A stretch of 64,000 bases of DNA from NCBI GenBank assembly GCA_002307295.1, contig DBTY01000055.1:186001-250000 (forward strand), given 5' to 3'. Source of the DNA: Ignavibacteriales bacterium UBA1304. Its GTDB lineage: Bacteria; Bacteroidota; Ignavibacteria; Ignavibacteriales; Ignavibacteriaceae. The notes beneath the pieces are model-generated. The model did not search any database and was not told the DNA's origin. It saw nothing but the letters and a program-made list of their open reading frames with translations. A program made the translations under genes and the position numbers. Each line of letters opens with the position of its first letter. The first letter of the stretch is position 1. Of this stretch, positions 25,458-35,087 are shown one piece after another.

Positions 25458-26705
25458 TTATGTAACTATTTGTGAATTATTTTTGTCTACGCGCACATTC
25501 CGCAATAAAATCAGCCCAATCAAAAAGAATGCTCCCATCGCTAAACATGCAAATCTGTCGTTAGACAAATCAGAGATCATCCCATAAATAAAGGGACCGA
25601 TAATAGCCGAAGCTTTACCGCACAGCCCATCATAAAAACCAAAAAATTCGGCTTCCCGTTCCTTTGGAGTTAATAAAGCCATAAGACTTCTGCTTGACGA
25701 TTGCGACGAGCCAATTGATACTCCTGCCAAAAGCCCAACGACATAAAATTGCGAAACTGAATTTACAAAGAATGCGCCCACAACTACCGCTATCCAAATA
25801 ACAAGCGTAATACCAATAGTATTTTTAGGGCCAATATGATCCGCTATAATTCCGAAAACCACGGAGCCCAAGATAGCCGAACTTTGCATTACGACAAAGA
25901 AGAGGATAATTTCGTTATCGCTCATTTTAAGCACATTCGACATAAAAATAGCGGCAAAAGCAATTATGGTAATTATTGCGTCATTATATATAAAAAACGC
26001 TATTAAAAATCTTGCAATTGCAGGGTATTCTTTTTTTATAAAAATTGATTTGAACGTATGCGCGCTGCGGGACATCCCCTTTTTTAAAAGGGATACTCTT
26101 GTATACTCGCCGGACTCAGGCTCTTTAATAAATAGAAATATCGGCGCGGCAAATATAAGAAAAAACAATGCAGCTATTGCAAACATAAGCCGAACATAAA
26201 AATAGTAATTTGGACTGGTAGAAGAAGGAAGTACAGCCATTGCGATAAGTAAAATTGCTAGAGCTCCCAGATATCCCATTGCAAAACCATATCCCGATAC
26301 TCTGCCGTAGTTTTTCTTTTCAGTAATATTGGGCAAAAAGGCGTCATAGAACACAAGCCCCCCCTCAAAGCCAATATTTGCCAATACAAAGAGAGTAAAG
26401 CCCAAGAGGACGTCCCCCTGCTTCACAAAAAACATTAAAGCGGTACAAATAATTGAAATAAGCGTAAACAGCAGCAAAAACCTTTTGCGGTTCCTGGAAA
26501 AATCGGCTATAGCTCCAAGCGGCGGGCTAAGCAAAGCGGCCGCAATCATAGAAATACTTACAGCAATTCCCCAAAGCGAATGATTGCCATAAGCCACATA
26601 ATTAGAAAAATATTTAGAAAAGACTACAGTAACGATTATAACCGAGAAGGCAGTATTTGCAAAGTCGAACAAACTCCATACAAATATTCTACCTTTTTCT
26701 TTCAT
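25458..26705 (-). CDS. UMF1-family MFS transporter
   Basis: A 415-residue inner-membrane protein of the UMF1 (Atg22-like) branch of the major facilitator superfamily. WSLFDFANTAFSVIIVTVVF is the diagnostic N-terminal helix, and ADFSRNRKRFLL is the motif A loop after helix 2. About 12 helices can be counted. Its start overlaps the nusB stop by 4 bases (ATGA), and it is followed by nagA. Substrates of bacterial UMF1 proteins are mostly unknown; linkage to nagA permits, but does not prove, a role in amino-sugar transport. Confidence 0.85.
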   Translation of the reverse strand: MKEKGRIFVWSLFDFANTAFSVIIVTVVFSKYFSNYVAYGNHSLWGIAVSISMIAAALLSPPLGAIADFSRNRKRFLLLFTLISIICTALMFFVKQGDVLLGFTLFVLANIGFEGGLVFYDAFLPNITEKKNYGRVSGYGFAMGYLGALAILLIAMAVLPSSTSPNYYFYVRLMFAIAALFFLIFAAPIFLFIKEPESGEYTRVSLLKKGMSRSAHTFKSIFIKKEYPAIARFLIAFFIYNDAIITIIAFAAIFMSNVLKMSDNEIILFFVVMQSSAILGSVVFGIIADHIGPKNTIGITLVIWIAVVVGAFFVNSVSQFYVVGLLAGVSIGSSQSSSRSLMALLTPKEREAEFFGFYDGLCGKASAIIGPFIYGMISDLSNDRFACLAMGAFFLIGLILLRNVRVDKNNSQIVT

Positions 26706-27187
26706 TCATCATCAGTGTTGGTTTTAGAAACAGATTCGTCAAGCAGACCTCTGCCTGTTTTATTTAACTCGCCTTTTTCTTTTATTTCAATAAGAATTGC
26801 GTCAAGTATACCATTAATAAATTTACCGCTGCTTGCGGTGCTGAAATTTTTTGCTATTTCAATTGATTCGTTTATAGATACCTTTGGAGGTATATCGGGG
26901 AAATACAAAAGCTCGCAGATACCGATTCTCAACAAGATTTTATCAATAATTGCAATTCTGCCCATTTCCCAGTTATCAACTCTTTCATTTATCTTTTCGT
27001 CTAACTCATCTATATGTCCAAGAACGCGGTACACTAACAGACGTGCAAATTCTTTTTCCTTTTCAGAAGCGATATCAGAAATCACTCCTTCGGTTAAAGC
27101 GTTAAGCCCATCCTTATTTAATTCATAAGCATATAAAATCTGAAGAACTTTTTCTCTTAATATCCGACGTTTATATAATTGCGCCAT
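26702..27187 (-). CDS. nusB: Transcription antitermination factor NusB
   Basis: A 161-residue all-helical NusB protein. RRILREKVLQILYAYELN is the typical N-terminal helix, KILLRIGICELLYFPDIPPKVSINESIEIAKNFS is the conserved core, and KFINGILDAI closes the RNA-binding bundle. NusB with NusE binds boxA RNA and promotes antitermination of rRNA operons. A charged tail of about 25 residues follows the core. It is 53 bases downstream of the YdcF-like gene and overlaps the UMF1 gene by 4 bases. Confidence 0.93.
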   Translation of the reverse strand: MAQLYKRRILREKVLQILYAYELNKDGLNALTEGVISDIASEKEKEFARLLVYRVLGHIDELDEKINERVDNWEMGRIAIIDKILLRIGICELLYFPDIPPKVSINESIEIAKNFSTASSGKFINGILDAILIEIKEKGELNKTGRGLLDESVSKTNTDDE

Positions 27188-27240
27188 TTCAAATAACTAC
27201 CTAAATAATAACTACAAATACAAAATTAACTATTAAATAA

Positions 27241-28284
27241 CTAAATTGCGAAGAGCCAGAAAAAAATCAGCCCTACGCTTTCTCTCAGCTTATAATAAAT
27301 ATTCTTTTCCCAGCTTAATTTAAGTTCAGAAGGAACTAACTGCGGATGAATATTATTAAAATAACATATCTCATTTATTCTGTTCAAATGAAAACCGTCA
27401 GAAATAACAATTATCTGCTTAGGTTTATCTTTTTTTACTAAGTTCTGTTTAATAAACTGAACCTGTTCCGTTGTGGAAGAGGTCTTTTTTTCCATTGTAA
27501 CGTCTTTCAAATCGACCCGGAAACGTTTTACTACATTGTAGCCGACTTCAGCTTCGGATAGCTCTCCCGGAGCGTTTCCTCCGGTTAGTTGTATCTTCTT
27601 TACATATCCCTTTTGGTATAAATCAACCGCTTTCTCTACTCTCTTTGCAAGACTGGGACTCGGTTTGTTATCTGCAAATACAGCCGAACCAAACACCACC
27701 GCTACATCGGCTTTAGTTAAATTTTCGTCGCCTGTATATTTATCCTGCATGCTAAAAATAGAATAAAAGAAAGCAAAACCAACAAAACCAATAATCAATA
27801 TAAATGCGTTAACCAACGAGCGTATAACAAGAAATTCAGTTCTGCCAATTAACAACATCCAGATATAAGATAAGTACATTAACTGTAATACCAGGAATAT
27901 AAAGTAAACCGAATCAACTACAAACTTATTAACGGGCTGCTGAAGAAAATAACCGCTGGAAATATTCAGGTTTATTTTCGTCATAAAGAAAGCCAAAAGC
28001 AAAAAGAACGTAATAACAGCAGGAAACGTCAATAAGGCCGATCTTTTCCTTTCATAGAAAGCGTCTTTCTTAATAAATATAATCGTAACTCCGACAAAAA
28101 TAATAAGAGCGATAAGAAAATTTAGAAAATTGCCGAAGATAAAAAATTTGAATTCAAATATCGAAAGCTTTTGATTCAGATATTTAGCTAAATAAAGGAA
28201 TAACAAATCAAATACTATCAAAAAGTAAATTGACAAGACAAAATATTGCCTGTTATTTATAATATTTTTACTTCTTTTTGCCAA
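27241..28284 (-). CDS. YdcF/SanA/ElyC-like membrane protein (DUF218)
   Basis: A 347-residue protein with six or so N-terminal hydrophobic helices (1 to about 180) and a C-terminal DUF218 domain. The domain shows VAVVFGSAVFADNKPSPSL, the KKIQLTGG strand, ELSEAEVGYNVV, MEKKTSSTTEQVQF and IIVISDGFHLNRINEI, all in the family order. DUF218 proteins such as SanA and ElyC act in envelope or peptidoglycan-precursor physiology; the precise reaction is not known. The gene follows the VanZ-like gene by 33 bases. Confidence 0.85.
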   Translation of the reverse strand: MAKRSKNIINNRQYFVLSIYFLIVFDLLFLYLAKYLNQKLSIFEFKFFIFGNFLNFLIALIIFVGVTIIFIKKDAFYERKRSALLTFPAVITFFLLLAFFMTKINLNISSGYFLQQPVNKFVVDSVYFIFLVLQLMYLSYIWMLLIGRTEFLVIRSLVNAFILIIGFVGFAFFYSIFSMQDKYTGDENLTKADVAVVFGSAVFADNKPSPSLAKRVEKAVDLYQKGYVKKIQLTGGNAPGELSEAEVGYNVVKRFRVDLKDVTMEKKTSSTTEQVQFIKQNLVKKDKPKQIIVISDGFHLNRINEICYFNNIHPQLVPSELKLSWEKNIYYKLRESVGLIFFWLFAI

Positions 28285-28317
28285 TTTGAAATGTAATTCA
28301 TTTAAAAATAATTAGAA

Positions 28318-28722
28318 TCATTGTTCTGCTACAACTTTAGAACTGAATCTCTTAATAAGGAGCACTATCCCGATTCCCATCAGTCCTCCGCAGGTATCGG
28401 CAAGCCAGTCTTTTACGTCGCATGAGCGTCCGGGAATGTATAACTGATGTAATTCGTCAATACAACCGTAAAAAGAGACTAATAATAAGCTAAATAGATA
28501 TGGTTGTTTGGCTAAAAATTTTATCTTTTTCTGAAAGTCAAACGTAAAGCACAATAAAATTGCCAATATTGAATAAGCTAAATAATGTTCAACTTTGTCG
28601 TTTATATTAGTATTAGGCACATCTTTTCCAGGAAGCGAAGTCAGAATCAATAATACAACCCAATATAACGCTAAAGGCAAATAAACCAAAAGAGCTTTAT
28701 GTTTTTCTATTAGTCTATACAA
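28318..28722 (-). CDS. VanZ-like family protein
   Basis: A 134-residue membrane protein with four predicted helices. The VanZ-like signature is clear: LPGKDVPNTNINDKVEHYLA in the first loop and YGCIDELHQLYIPGRSCDVK before DWLADTCGGLMG. Family members are small inner-membrane proteins of unclear function, the founder giving low-level teicoplanin resistance. The start overlaps the end of nnr by 8 bases, so the two are probably translationally coupled. Confidence 0.88.
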   Translation of the reverse strand: MYRLIEKHKALLVYLPLALYWVVLLILTSLPGKDVPNTNINDKVEHYLAYSILAILLCFTFDFQKKIKFLAKQPYLFSLLLVSFYGCIDELHQLYIPGRSCDVKDWLADTCGGLMGIGIVLLIKRFSSKVVAEQ

Positions 28723-30283
28723 ACGAGTTCCTAAGAAATATTATAGATTTCGGAAAGTTATCAATAATATTGGTAGCAGTAAACCCAAATTCCGAGTACT
28801 GTTTTAATAACATATCGGCCGAAAGGCTATGCAAATAAACTGCGGATATAACCGCTTCTTCCGTATTTTCTTTCTGGGCGGCAAATGCGGCAATAATTCC
28901 GCTTAAAGCGTCTCCGCTTCCAAACTTTGCCATGCCCGGATTTCCGGCCGCATTAACAAACGCTTCGCCATCCGGATTAAAAATAATTGTCGGCGCGCCT
29001 TTCAAAACAAGAAACGCTCCGGTTTCTTCGGCAAACGCTTTGCCATATTTAAGAATATCTTTTTCAATTTCTGAAACTTCAACGCCTGTCAGATTTGCAA
29101 ACTCTCCCATATGAGGAGTAAGAACAGTTCCGCTTAAATCATATTTTTTATATTCTTTTTTACCAATAGCAAAAATAGCGTCAGCGTCTATGATTGTTCT
29201 TTTATTTTTTCTGCTCTTTAAATAAGAGCGGACAGCATTAACAGTAGAATCAGACCGCCCAAGTCCCGGACCGATTAAAACGCAATCAGCCCAATTAATC
29301 TTTTCAGAAAGATTTTTAATTCCTTCTTCCGTCAGGCATTCTTCGCCGTTATCCGGATAGAAATCAAAAACAATTTCGGCTGTTCCTCTGGAAATCAGAT
29401 TGCGAACGCTTTGCGGGAAAGCTAACAGCAGAGCTCCCGCGCCTGCTTTAAATGCGGCTTTTGAAGCAAGAATTGCCGCTCCGGAATACTTCCCAGATCC
29501 GGAAACATTCAAAACTTTACCTGACGAGTACTTATTAATTGCTTTCCCTTTAACAGGCAAAAAATATAGCGCGTCTTCCGGCTCAATAAGATAATCGTCA
29601 ACTTCAAACTGATCGAAAAAAGCGGGAGGAATTCCGATATTTCCTTTTATAATTTTACCGCAATATTTATATCCATCTGCAAAAAACAATCCTCTTTTTA
29701 ATTCGCCTAATGTAACCGTAACGTCTGCGTTAAAAACAGTCTCGCCATAACCTGTGTTTGCGCCTAATCCGGTGGGAATGTCAATTGCGACTTTAAAACC
29801 GCTTAACAAATTAAGCTCATCTACTATTTTAGTAAATAAAGGATTCAAAACGCCAGCGCTTCCGCTGCCAAGAATAGCGTCAATAACAATTCCGCAGTCG
29901 GCCAACAGTCGCACATCTTTAGCTGAGTTTAATTTTTTTAATTTTAATTTAACTGGCGAAAGGATTTTATATTGAGTAAGTATCGTAAAATTTGCGTTAG
30001 CGTCATCGGTAAGTTCTTCTATATTATTTAAATGAAGAAGTACTACTTCGTTTCCATTATTGAGGAAATGCCTTGCTACGGCAAAACCGTCTCCGCCATT
30101 ATTCCCTTTGCCGCAGATAACGCCAATTTTAACGCTGGGAGAAAACCCGGGATATGAATTTTTTATATTATTAAATATTTCTATTGCAGCGTTTTCCATA
30201 AGAATAACTCCGGGGAAACCAACCTGATTAACGGCAATATTATCCGCTTCCCTGATTTGAGAGGATAAAAATAAAGGTATCAC
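28715..30283 (-). CDS. nnr: Bifunctional NAD(P)HX epimerase/dehydratase
   Basis: A 522-residue repair enzyme for hydrated NADH and NADPH. The N-terminal YjeF_N epimerase domain (about 1-215) carries VICGKGNNGGDGFAVARHFL and a VIDAILGSGSAG turn. The C-terminal ribokinase-like dehydratase domain (about 230-520) has LIGPGLGRS, VLTPHMGEFANLTG and the catalytic GSGDALSGIIAAFAAQ. The fused arrangement is the normal bacterial form. It follows nuoN by 28 bases, so co-expression with complex I, the NADH-oxidising enzyme, is plausible. Confidence 0.95.
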   Translation of the reverse strand: MIPLFLSSQIREADNIAVNQVGFPGVILMENAAIEIFNNIKNSYPGFSPSVKIGVICGKGNNGGDGFAVARHFLNNGNEVVLLHLNNIEELTDDANANFTILTQYKILSPVKLKLKKLNSAKDVRLLADCGIVIDAILGSGSAGVLNPLFTKIVDELNLLSGFKVAIDIPTGLGANTGYGETVFNADVTVTLGELKRGLFFADGYKYCGKIIKGNIGIPPAFFDQFEVDDYLIEPEDALYFLPVKGKAINKYSSGKVLNVSGSGKYSGAAILASKAAFKAGAGALLLAFPQSVRNLISRGTAEIVFDFYPDNGEECLTEEGIKNLSEKINWADCVLIGPGLGRSDSTVNAVRSYLKSRKNKRTIIDADAIFAIGKKEYKKYDLSGTVLTPHMGEFANLTGVEVSEIEKDILKYGKAFAEETGAFLVLKGAPTIIFNPDGEAFVNAAGNPGMAKFGSGDALSGIIAAFAAQKENTEEAVISAVYLHSLSADMLLKQYSEFGFTATNIIDNFPKSIIFLRNSFV

Positions 30284-30311
30284 AAATATATCTCCCTGAT
30301 AGTTCTAACCG

Positions 30312-31730
30312 CTACTTAGCGAAGTACGAAATTAAATTAATTACCGAATTAGGCGCAATTCCAAGTAATATTACGAATAAAACTGCTATTATAACGGACA
30401 ATAAACCAGTGTTGGAATTTTCAATTACAAAATCTTCTTCAGATTCTTTGAAGTACATAAGAACGATAATTCTTATGTAAAAATAAACGCTTATTGCGCT
30501 GGAAATTACTCCGACTATAGCCAGCCATGTTAATTTTGCTTTAACGGCGGCAATAAAAATATAGTACTTTCCAAAAAATCCTGCAAATGGAGGAAGCCCT
30601 GCAAGCGAAAACATAATAATTGCAAGCAGCCCTGCAAGAATTGGTTTTTTATTTGCCAGCCCTGCATAAGACTTTATAGTCAGGTTAGTATCGTTTTTCC
30701 CTTCAACAATAGAGATAATTCCAAACGCGCCAATATTCATAAAAGTGTAAGCGGCTAAATAAAATATAATTCCGGATACGCCGTATGAATTCCCAGAAGC
30801 AAGTCCAATAGTCATATAACCTGCATGAGCAATTGAAGAATACGCCATCATCCTTTTAATATCCGTTTGAGCTATAGCCACAATACTGCCAAACAGCATA
30901 GAGAATACGGCAATTGCGCCAAAATACGGAGCAAAAACATTTGTGTTTACGACCGTAAGCACAGAAGCGAATGATACGATAATTGCGCTAAATGCAGCCG
31001 CCTTACCGCCGGTTGACATTAAAGCCGACACAGTAGTGGCTGAACCCTGATAAACGTCAGGAACCCACATATGAAACGGAAATGCGGCTATCTTAAACGA
31101 TAGACCGAACAGGATAAAGAGTAATCCAGCTAAAAAGAGGATATTTGTATTAAACTTAGTAAAATTCAGAAATAAATATTCAAGCGAAGTATTTTGCATG
31201 GAGCCGTAAACAAGCGCCATTCCATATACTAAAAATCCGGTTGCAAACGAACCAAGCAAAAAATATTTTAGCGAAGCTTCGTTAGCTTTTAGTTTGTTTC
31301 TGTTAATGCCAGCTAAAGCGTAAAAACAGACGGACATTATTTCTAGCCCCATAAATATTACAATCAAGTCTTTTGCCCCGGCCATAAGGGACATTCCAAG
31401 AACCGAAGACATAAGCAGTATATAATACTCGCCGTAATAAGTATGATATTTCTTTATATAATCAATTGATAACAGAGTAACTAACGCCGCGCCAAGATTG
31501 AAAATAAATATAAAAAAGTTTACGTTCCCTCCGGACATAAGCATATTTTCAAAAACGACTTTTACGTTATTAACCAGAAACAAAGCAGAAAAACCCGAGG
31601 CTAAAAATGTAAGGATGCTAAACCAGGGAAGGATTTTTTCGCTGGAAGTAAAATACATTTCTATAACAAGAGAAATTAATATTCCCGCCGCAAGGATAAT
31701 AAAAGGGATTATATAATAAAATTCATTCAT
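30312..31730 (-). CDS. nuoN: NADH-quinone oxidoreductase subunit N
   Basis: A 472-residue Mrp-antiporter-like membrane subunit of complex I with about 14 helices. LLSIDYIKKYHTYYGEYYIL, MGLEIMSVCFYALAGINR (the helix-5 glutamate), KIAAFPFHMWVPDVYQGS and IKRMMAYSSIAHAGYM match NuoN and contain the buried lysine and glutamate residues of the proton channel. In this order it comes after nuoM but is separated from it by an antiporter gene and a small acidic gene. The family is named N rather than M because of the shorter length and the DVYQGSATTVSA segment. Confidence 0.93.
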   Translation of the reverse strand: MNEFYYIIPFIILAAGILISLVIEMYFTSSEKILPWFSILTFLASGFSALFLVNNVKVVFENMLMSGGNVNFFIFIFNLGAALVTLLSIDYIKKYHTYYGEYYILLMSSVLGMSLMAGAKDLIVIFMGLEIMSVCFYALAGINRNKLKANEASLKYFLLGSFATGFLVYGMALVYGSMQNTSLEYLFLNFTKFNTNILFLAGLLFILFGLSFKIAAFPFHMWVPDVYQGSATTVSALMSTGGKAAAFSAIIVSFASVLTVVNTNVFAPYFGAIAVFSMLFGSIVAIAQTDIKRMMAYSSIAHAGYMTIGLASGNSYGVSGIIFYLAAYTFMNIGAFGIISIVEGKNDTNLTIKSYAGLANKKPILAGLLAIIMFSLAGLPPFAGFFGKYYIFIAAVKAKLTWLAIVGVISSAISVYFYIRIIVLMYFKESEEDFVIENSNTGLLSVIIAVLFVILLGIAPNSVINLISYFAK

Positions 31731-31747
31731 ATTTTTTATACTAATAT

Positions 31748-32113
31748 TTATTCAATAAATAAAATATCTTCGTCAGTTTCTTCAATACTTAACTGATGGT
31801 TTTGATTCAGATATAAAAGTATTTTTCTGTGATTATCAAAATCAAAAATATCGTTGTCTTTTTCTACAATTACAAGTTTAATTGATTCAAACTTAGAAAT
31901 CGCTTCCGTTAAATCTTCATATTCAAGAAAATACAGTTCAAGAAATTCTTCATATTCGTTTATTTCAACTTTGCCGTTTTCAATAGAAAAATCGGTTAGT
32001 ATATCGTCATCTACCATTATTTTAAGAATGTAGCCTGTAAATGGCAGCAATATTCTGTTTCTGTAATATAAGCCGGTTAATTTATTTTTAATAACTTCGT
32101 CTAAACTTTTCAT
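31748..32113 (-). CDS. Small acidic protein of unknown function inside nuo operon
   Basis: A 121-residue acidic protein with no family that I recognise. No signal peptide or membrane helix is seen. The first half has VIKNKLTGLYYRNRILLPF and a hydrophobic strand GYILKIMVDDD; the second half is rich in Glu and Asp (INEYEEFLELYFLEYEDLTE, ending EETDEDILFIE). It is placed 2 bases after the antiporter gene and 17 before nuoN, tight spacing that implies co-translation. A cytoplasmic accessory or assembly role is only inference. Confidence 0.65.
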   Translation of the reverse strand: MKSLDEVIKNKLTGLYYRNRILLPFTGYILKIMVDDDILTDFSIENGKVEINEYEEFLELYFLEYEDLTEAISKFESIKLVIVEKDNDIFDFDNHRKILLYLNQNHQLSIEETDEDILFIE

Positions 32114-32115
32114 AC

Positions 32116-33561
32116 TCAGCCTCTATTGAAAAAAAATAATAACCAAATTATTGTAAATAGCGGTAAAAGAATAATAACCGAATATTTTAATATGTAGCTC
32201 ATAAAGCCTGGCATTTCAATACCCGCTTTTTCGCTAATAGACTTAACCATAAAATTAGGACCGTTGCCTATATACGTAAACGCTCCAAAGAAAACCGAAC
32301 CTACTGAAACTGCTCTTAAATAAAGAGGATCTTTCAAAACAAAATTTATAACGTCCGCTTTAACATTTACATTCAGCCCGTACTTGCCCATCTCAGCGCT
32401 TAAAAAGTTGAGATAAGTGGGCGCGTTATCTAAAACGCTCGATAAAGCTCCGGACGACCAATAAAAAATTCCTGCATCCAGCTTGGTTCCCATGGCTTTG
32501 GCTTCGTGAGCAATTAACTGTAAAGCCGGTATCATGGTTGCAAAAATTCCAATAAATAAAAACGCCACTTCTTTTATCGGTTCAAAATCAAATTCGTTGG
32601 CTTTCAGAATTTTAATGTCAGCCTTTTTATACGCCGCAAAACTTACGGCAAACATTATAACCTCGCGCAAACCAAAAGGCAAAGGCGATAAAGACGGAAC
32701 CCACGATATAACGCCCGGATCAATAAACACTGCAAGAATGATTACGCCAAGGTAAACAAAATTTATATATCCGCTAATCTTAACTTTGCCCGTATACTCT
32801 GTTTTTGAAACGCTTTCTTTTTTATTAGACGCGTCGTAAAAATAAAACGCAGTTAAAGCCAGCGCTATTGCAGGCAGCCAGATATACCAAACGTTTTCTA
32901 TTACCCACAAAAACGGGACGCCTTTAAGAAAGCCCAAAAACAAAGGCGGATCTCCAATTGGAGTTAAGGCTCCCCCCATATTGCTAATGATAAAAATAAA
33001 AAAGACAATATGATAAGGGGCTATTCTGCCCCGGTTCATCTTAATAAACGGGCGTATCAACAGCATGGAAGCTCCAGTTGTGCCAATTATATTTGAAACG
33101 ACCGCGCCAAAAAAAAGGAACAGCACGTTCAAAACCGGAGTAGCTTTTTTATCCACTTTTATTAAAATACCGCCAGAAACAATAAATAAAGAACTTAATA
33201 GAGCTATAAACGAAATATACTCCGACGCTGTATGTAAAACCGAACCCGCGTCGTTTAAAAAAATCATATAATAACTGATAACAATGAAAGCTAATAACAG
33301 CGAAACTTTAACATAATGCTTTTCCCAAAACCTCTTATAAAGAAGCGGTCCTGTAGCTATCATTATTAACAGCAAAATAAACGGAACAACCATAAACGTA
33401 TCAGGCAAAGCATTAGCGGCATGTTCAGCCTGAACAACCGGAGCCTGCGCTGTTGCGCCGTTTTGCGCGCCTTTTGCCAAAAGGCCGCTTTGAAAACCAA
33501 TAAATATTAAAAACAGAGTAATAGGAAGTATTTTTGTAACTTTCCTTATTACATCCATCAT
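32116..33561 (-). CDS. NhaD-like sodium/proton antiporter (ion transporter superfamily)
   Basis: A 481-residue inner-membrane transporter of the NhaD/arsenite-permease-like ion transporter group. An extended N-terminus holds a signal-like helix and an Ala-rich linker (to about 50), followed by about 11-12 helices. VVSNIIGTTGASMLLIRPFI and SNMGGALTPIGDPPLFLGFL are the paired discontinuous-helix motifs; in NhaD the second reads GGAWSPIGDVTT. SVFFGAFTYIGNGPNFMVKS is the symmetric C-terminal motif. Its start overlaps the nuoM stop by 4 bases and it precedes the acidic gene by 2, so it is firmly inside the complex I operon. Sodium specificity is a family inference. Confidence 0.83.
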   Translation of the reverse strand: MMDVIRKVTKILPITLFLIFIGFQSGLLAKGAQNGATAQAPVVQAEHAANALPDTFMVVPFILLLIMIATGPLLYKRFWEKHYVKVSLLLAFIVISYYMIFLNDAGSVLHTASEYISFIALLSSLFIVSGGILIKVDKKATPVLNVLFLFFGAVVSNIIGTTGASMLLIRPFIKMNRGRIAPYHIVFFIFIISNMGGALTPIGDPPLFLGFLKGVPFLWVIENVWYIWLPAIALALTAFYFYDASNKKESVSKTEYTGKVKISGYINFVYLGVIILAVFIDPGVISWVPSLSPLPFGLREVIMFAVSFAAYKKADIKILKANEFDFEPIKEVAFLFIGIFATMIPALQLIAHEAKAMGTKLDAGIFYWSSGALSSVLDNAPTYLNFLSAEMGKYGLNVNVKADVINFVLKDPLYLRAVSVGSVFFGAFTYIGNGPNFMVKSISEKAGIEMPGFMSYILKYSVIILLPLFTIIWLLFFFNRG

Positions 33562-35084
33562 TTAACCAAAGAGCTTAACGGATATAGTACCTGTTCAATA
33601 ACTCTGCCGCTTGAAGCCGCTGAAATATTCAGGAACGTACTTGGATAAACTCCGATCCATACGATAAAAAAGAATATCGGGACTAAGATAAGCATTTCCC
33701 GAGGGCTTAAATCTGTTAAACTTTCCAATTTTGGATTTTTTACTTCGCCAAATACAACCCGCTGGTATAACCAGAGCAGATATATTGCCGCAAAAATTAC
33801 TCCCGACGCTGCAAATATTGTATACCACCATGAGTTTAATACCGGCGATTTAAATGAGCCGATAAGAATTAAAAACTCGCCCACAAAACCATTTAACCCC
33901 GGCAAGCCCATCGAAGATAACGACGCAAACATCAGGGCAAACGAAAATATAGGAACTATTTTAGCAATGCCGCCGTAAAATGAAATTTCTCTTGTATGAG
34001 TTCTTTCGTAAATCATTCCGACAATAAGGAATAAGGCTCCCGTTGAAAGTCCGTGGTTTACCATTTGAATGACCGCGCCCTGAACAGACTCCTGCGTAAG
34101 AGCAAAAATACCAAGAACCACAAAACCAAGGTGAGAAACTGAAGAATAAGCTACAAGCCTCTTAATATCTTTTTGAACCATAGCCACTAACGCGCCGTAA
34201 ATAATGCCTATTATTGCCAATATCGAAATGAAAGGCGCAAAGTAAACGGCTGCCTGAGGGAAAAGCGGCAGACAAAATCTTATAAGACCATAAGTTCCCA
34301 TTTTAAGCAATACGCCTGCTAATATAACGCTGCCTGCGGTTGGAGCCTGTGTATGCGCGTCCGGCAGCCATGTGTGCAACGGAAACAAAGGCACTTTAAT
34401 GGCAAAGCTAAACGCAAATGCAAGGAACATATAGTTCTGAATATCGCGCGGAACATTAGGACCTACTTTATATAAATCCAAAAGATTTGTAGTAAATATG
34501 CCCAACGGACCCGACGCATAAACGGCAAGCCATATTATTGCAACAAGCATTAACAAACTGCCGAACATTGTGTAAATAAAAAACTTAACTGTAGCGTATA
34601 TTCTCTGTTCGCCTCCCCAGACGCCAATGATGAAGTACATTGGTATAAGCATCGCTTCCCAGAAGATATAAAACAAAAACATATCTAACGATATAAAAAC
34701 GCCAATCATTCCAACTTCAAGCATCAGCATGAAGAAAGTAAACTCTTTAATTTTTTTTGTAATTCCTCCCTTCCAGGTAGAAATTAACGTAAGCGGCGTA
34801 AGAAAAGTGGTTAATAAAAGCATCAGCAAAGATATTCCGTCTATACCTACGAAATAACTTATGTTAAGGTTATCAATCCACAAAAACTTTTGCGTAAACT
34901 GGAAACCGGGGTTATGCTGATCGAACCCGGCATACAAAAATAACGAAATCACAAAAGCTATTAGGGAAATAAAAAGCCCCGCATAGCGTATTGCGTTTTC
35001 TTTTGCTTTTGGCATAAAAAGGATGAGTCCTCCTCCAATAAGAGGCGTCAAAAGCAGGTAAGATAAAAGTTGATTGTTTACCAT
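33558..35084 (-). CDS. nuoM: NADH-quinone oxidoreductase subunit M
   Basis: A 508-residue antiporter-like proton-pumping subunit of complex I with about 14 helices. FFMLMLEVGMIGVFISLDMFLFYIFWE carries the conserved helix-5 glutamate, FAIKVPLFPLHTWLPDAHTQAPT contains the discontinuous helix 7 lysine region, and MVQKDIKRLVAYSSVSHLGFV is the next conserved block. Length and motif order match NuoM. It follows nuoL by 3 bases and overlaps the NhaD-like gene. Confidence 0.96.
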   Translation of the reverse strand: MVNNQLLSYLLLTPLIGGGLILFMPKAKENAIRYAGLFISLIAFVISLFLYAGFDQHNPGFQFTQKFLWIDNLNISYFVGIDGISLLMLLLTTFLTPLTLISTWKGGITKKIKEFTFFMLMLEVGMIGVFISLDMFLFYIFWEAMLIPMYFIIGVWGGEQRIYATVKFFIYTMFGSLLMLVAIIWLAVYASGPLGIFTTNLLDLYKVGPNVPRDIQNYMFLAFAFSFAIKVPLFPLHTWLPDAHTQAPTAGSVILAGVLLKMGTYGLIRFCLPLFPQAAVYFAPFISILAIIGIIYGALVAMVQKDIKRLVAYSSVSHLGFVVLGIFALTQESVQGAVIQMVNHGLSTGALFLIVGMIYERTHTREISFYGGIAKIVPIFSFALMFASLSSMGLPGLNGFVGEFLILIGSFKSPVLNSWWYTIFAASGVIFAAIYLLWLYQRVVFGEVKNPKLESLTDLSPREMLILVPIFFFIVWIGVYPSTFLNISAASSGRVIEQVLYPLSSLVK

Positions 35085-35087
35085 ATT

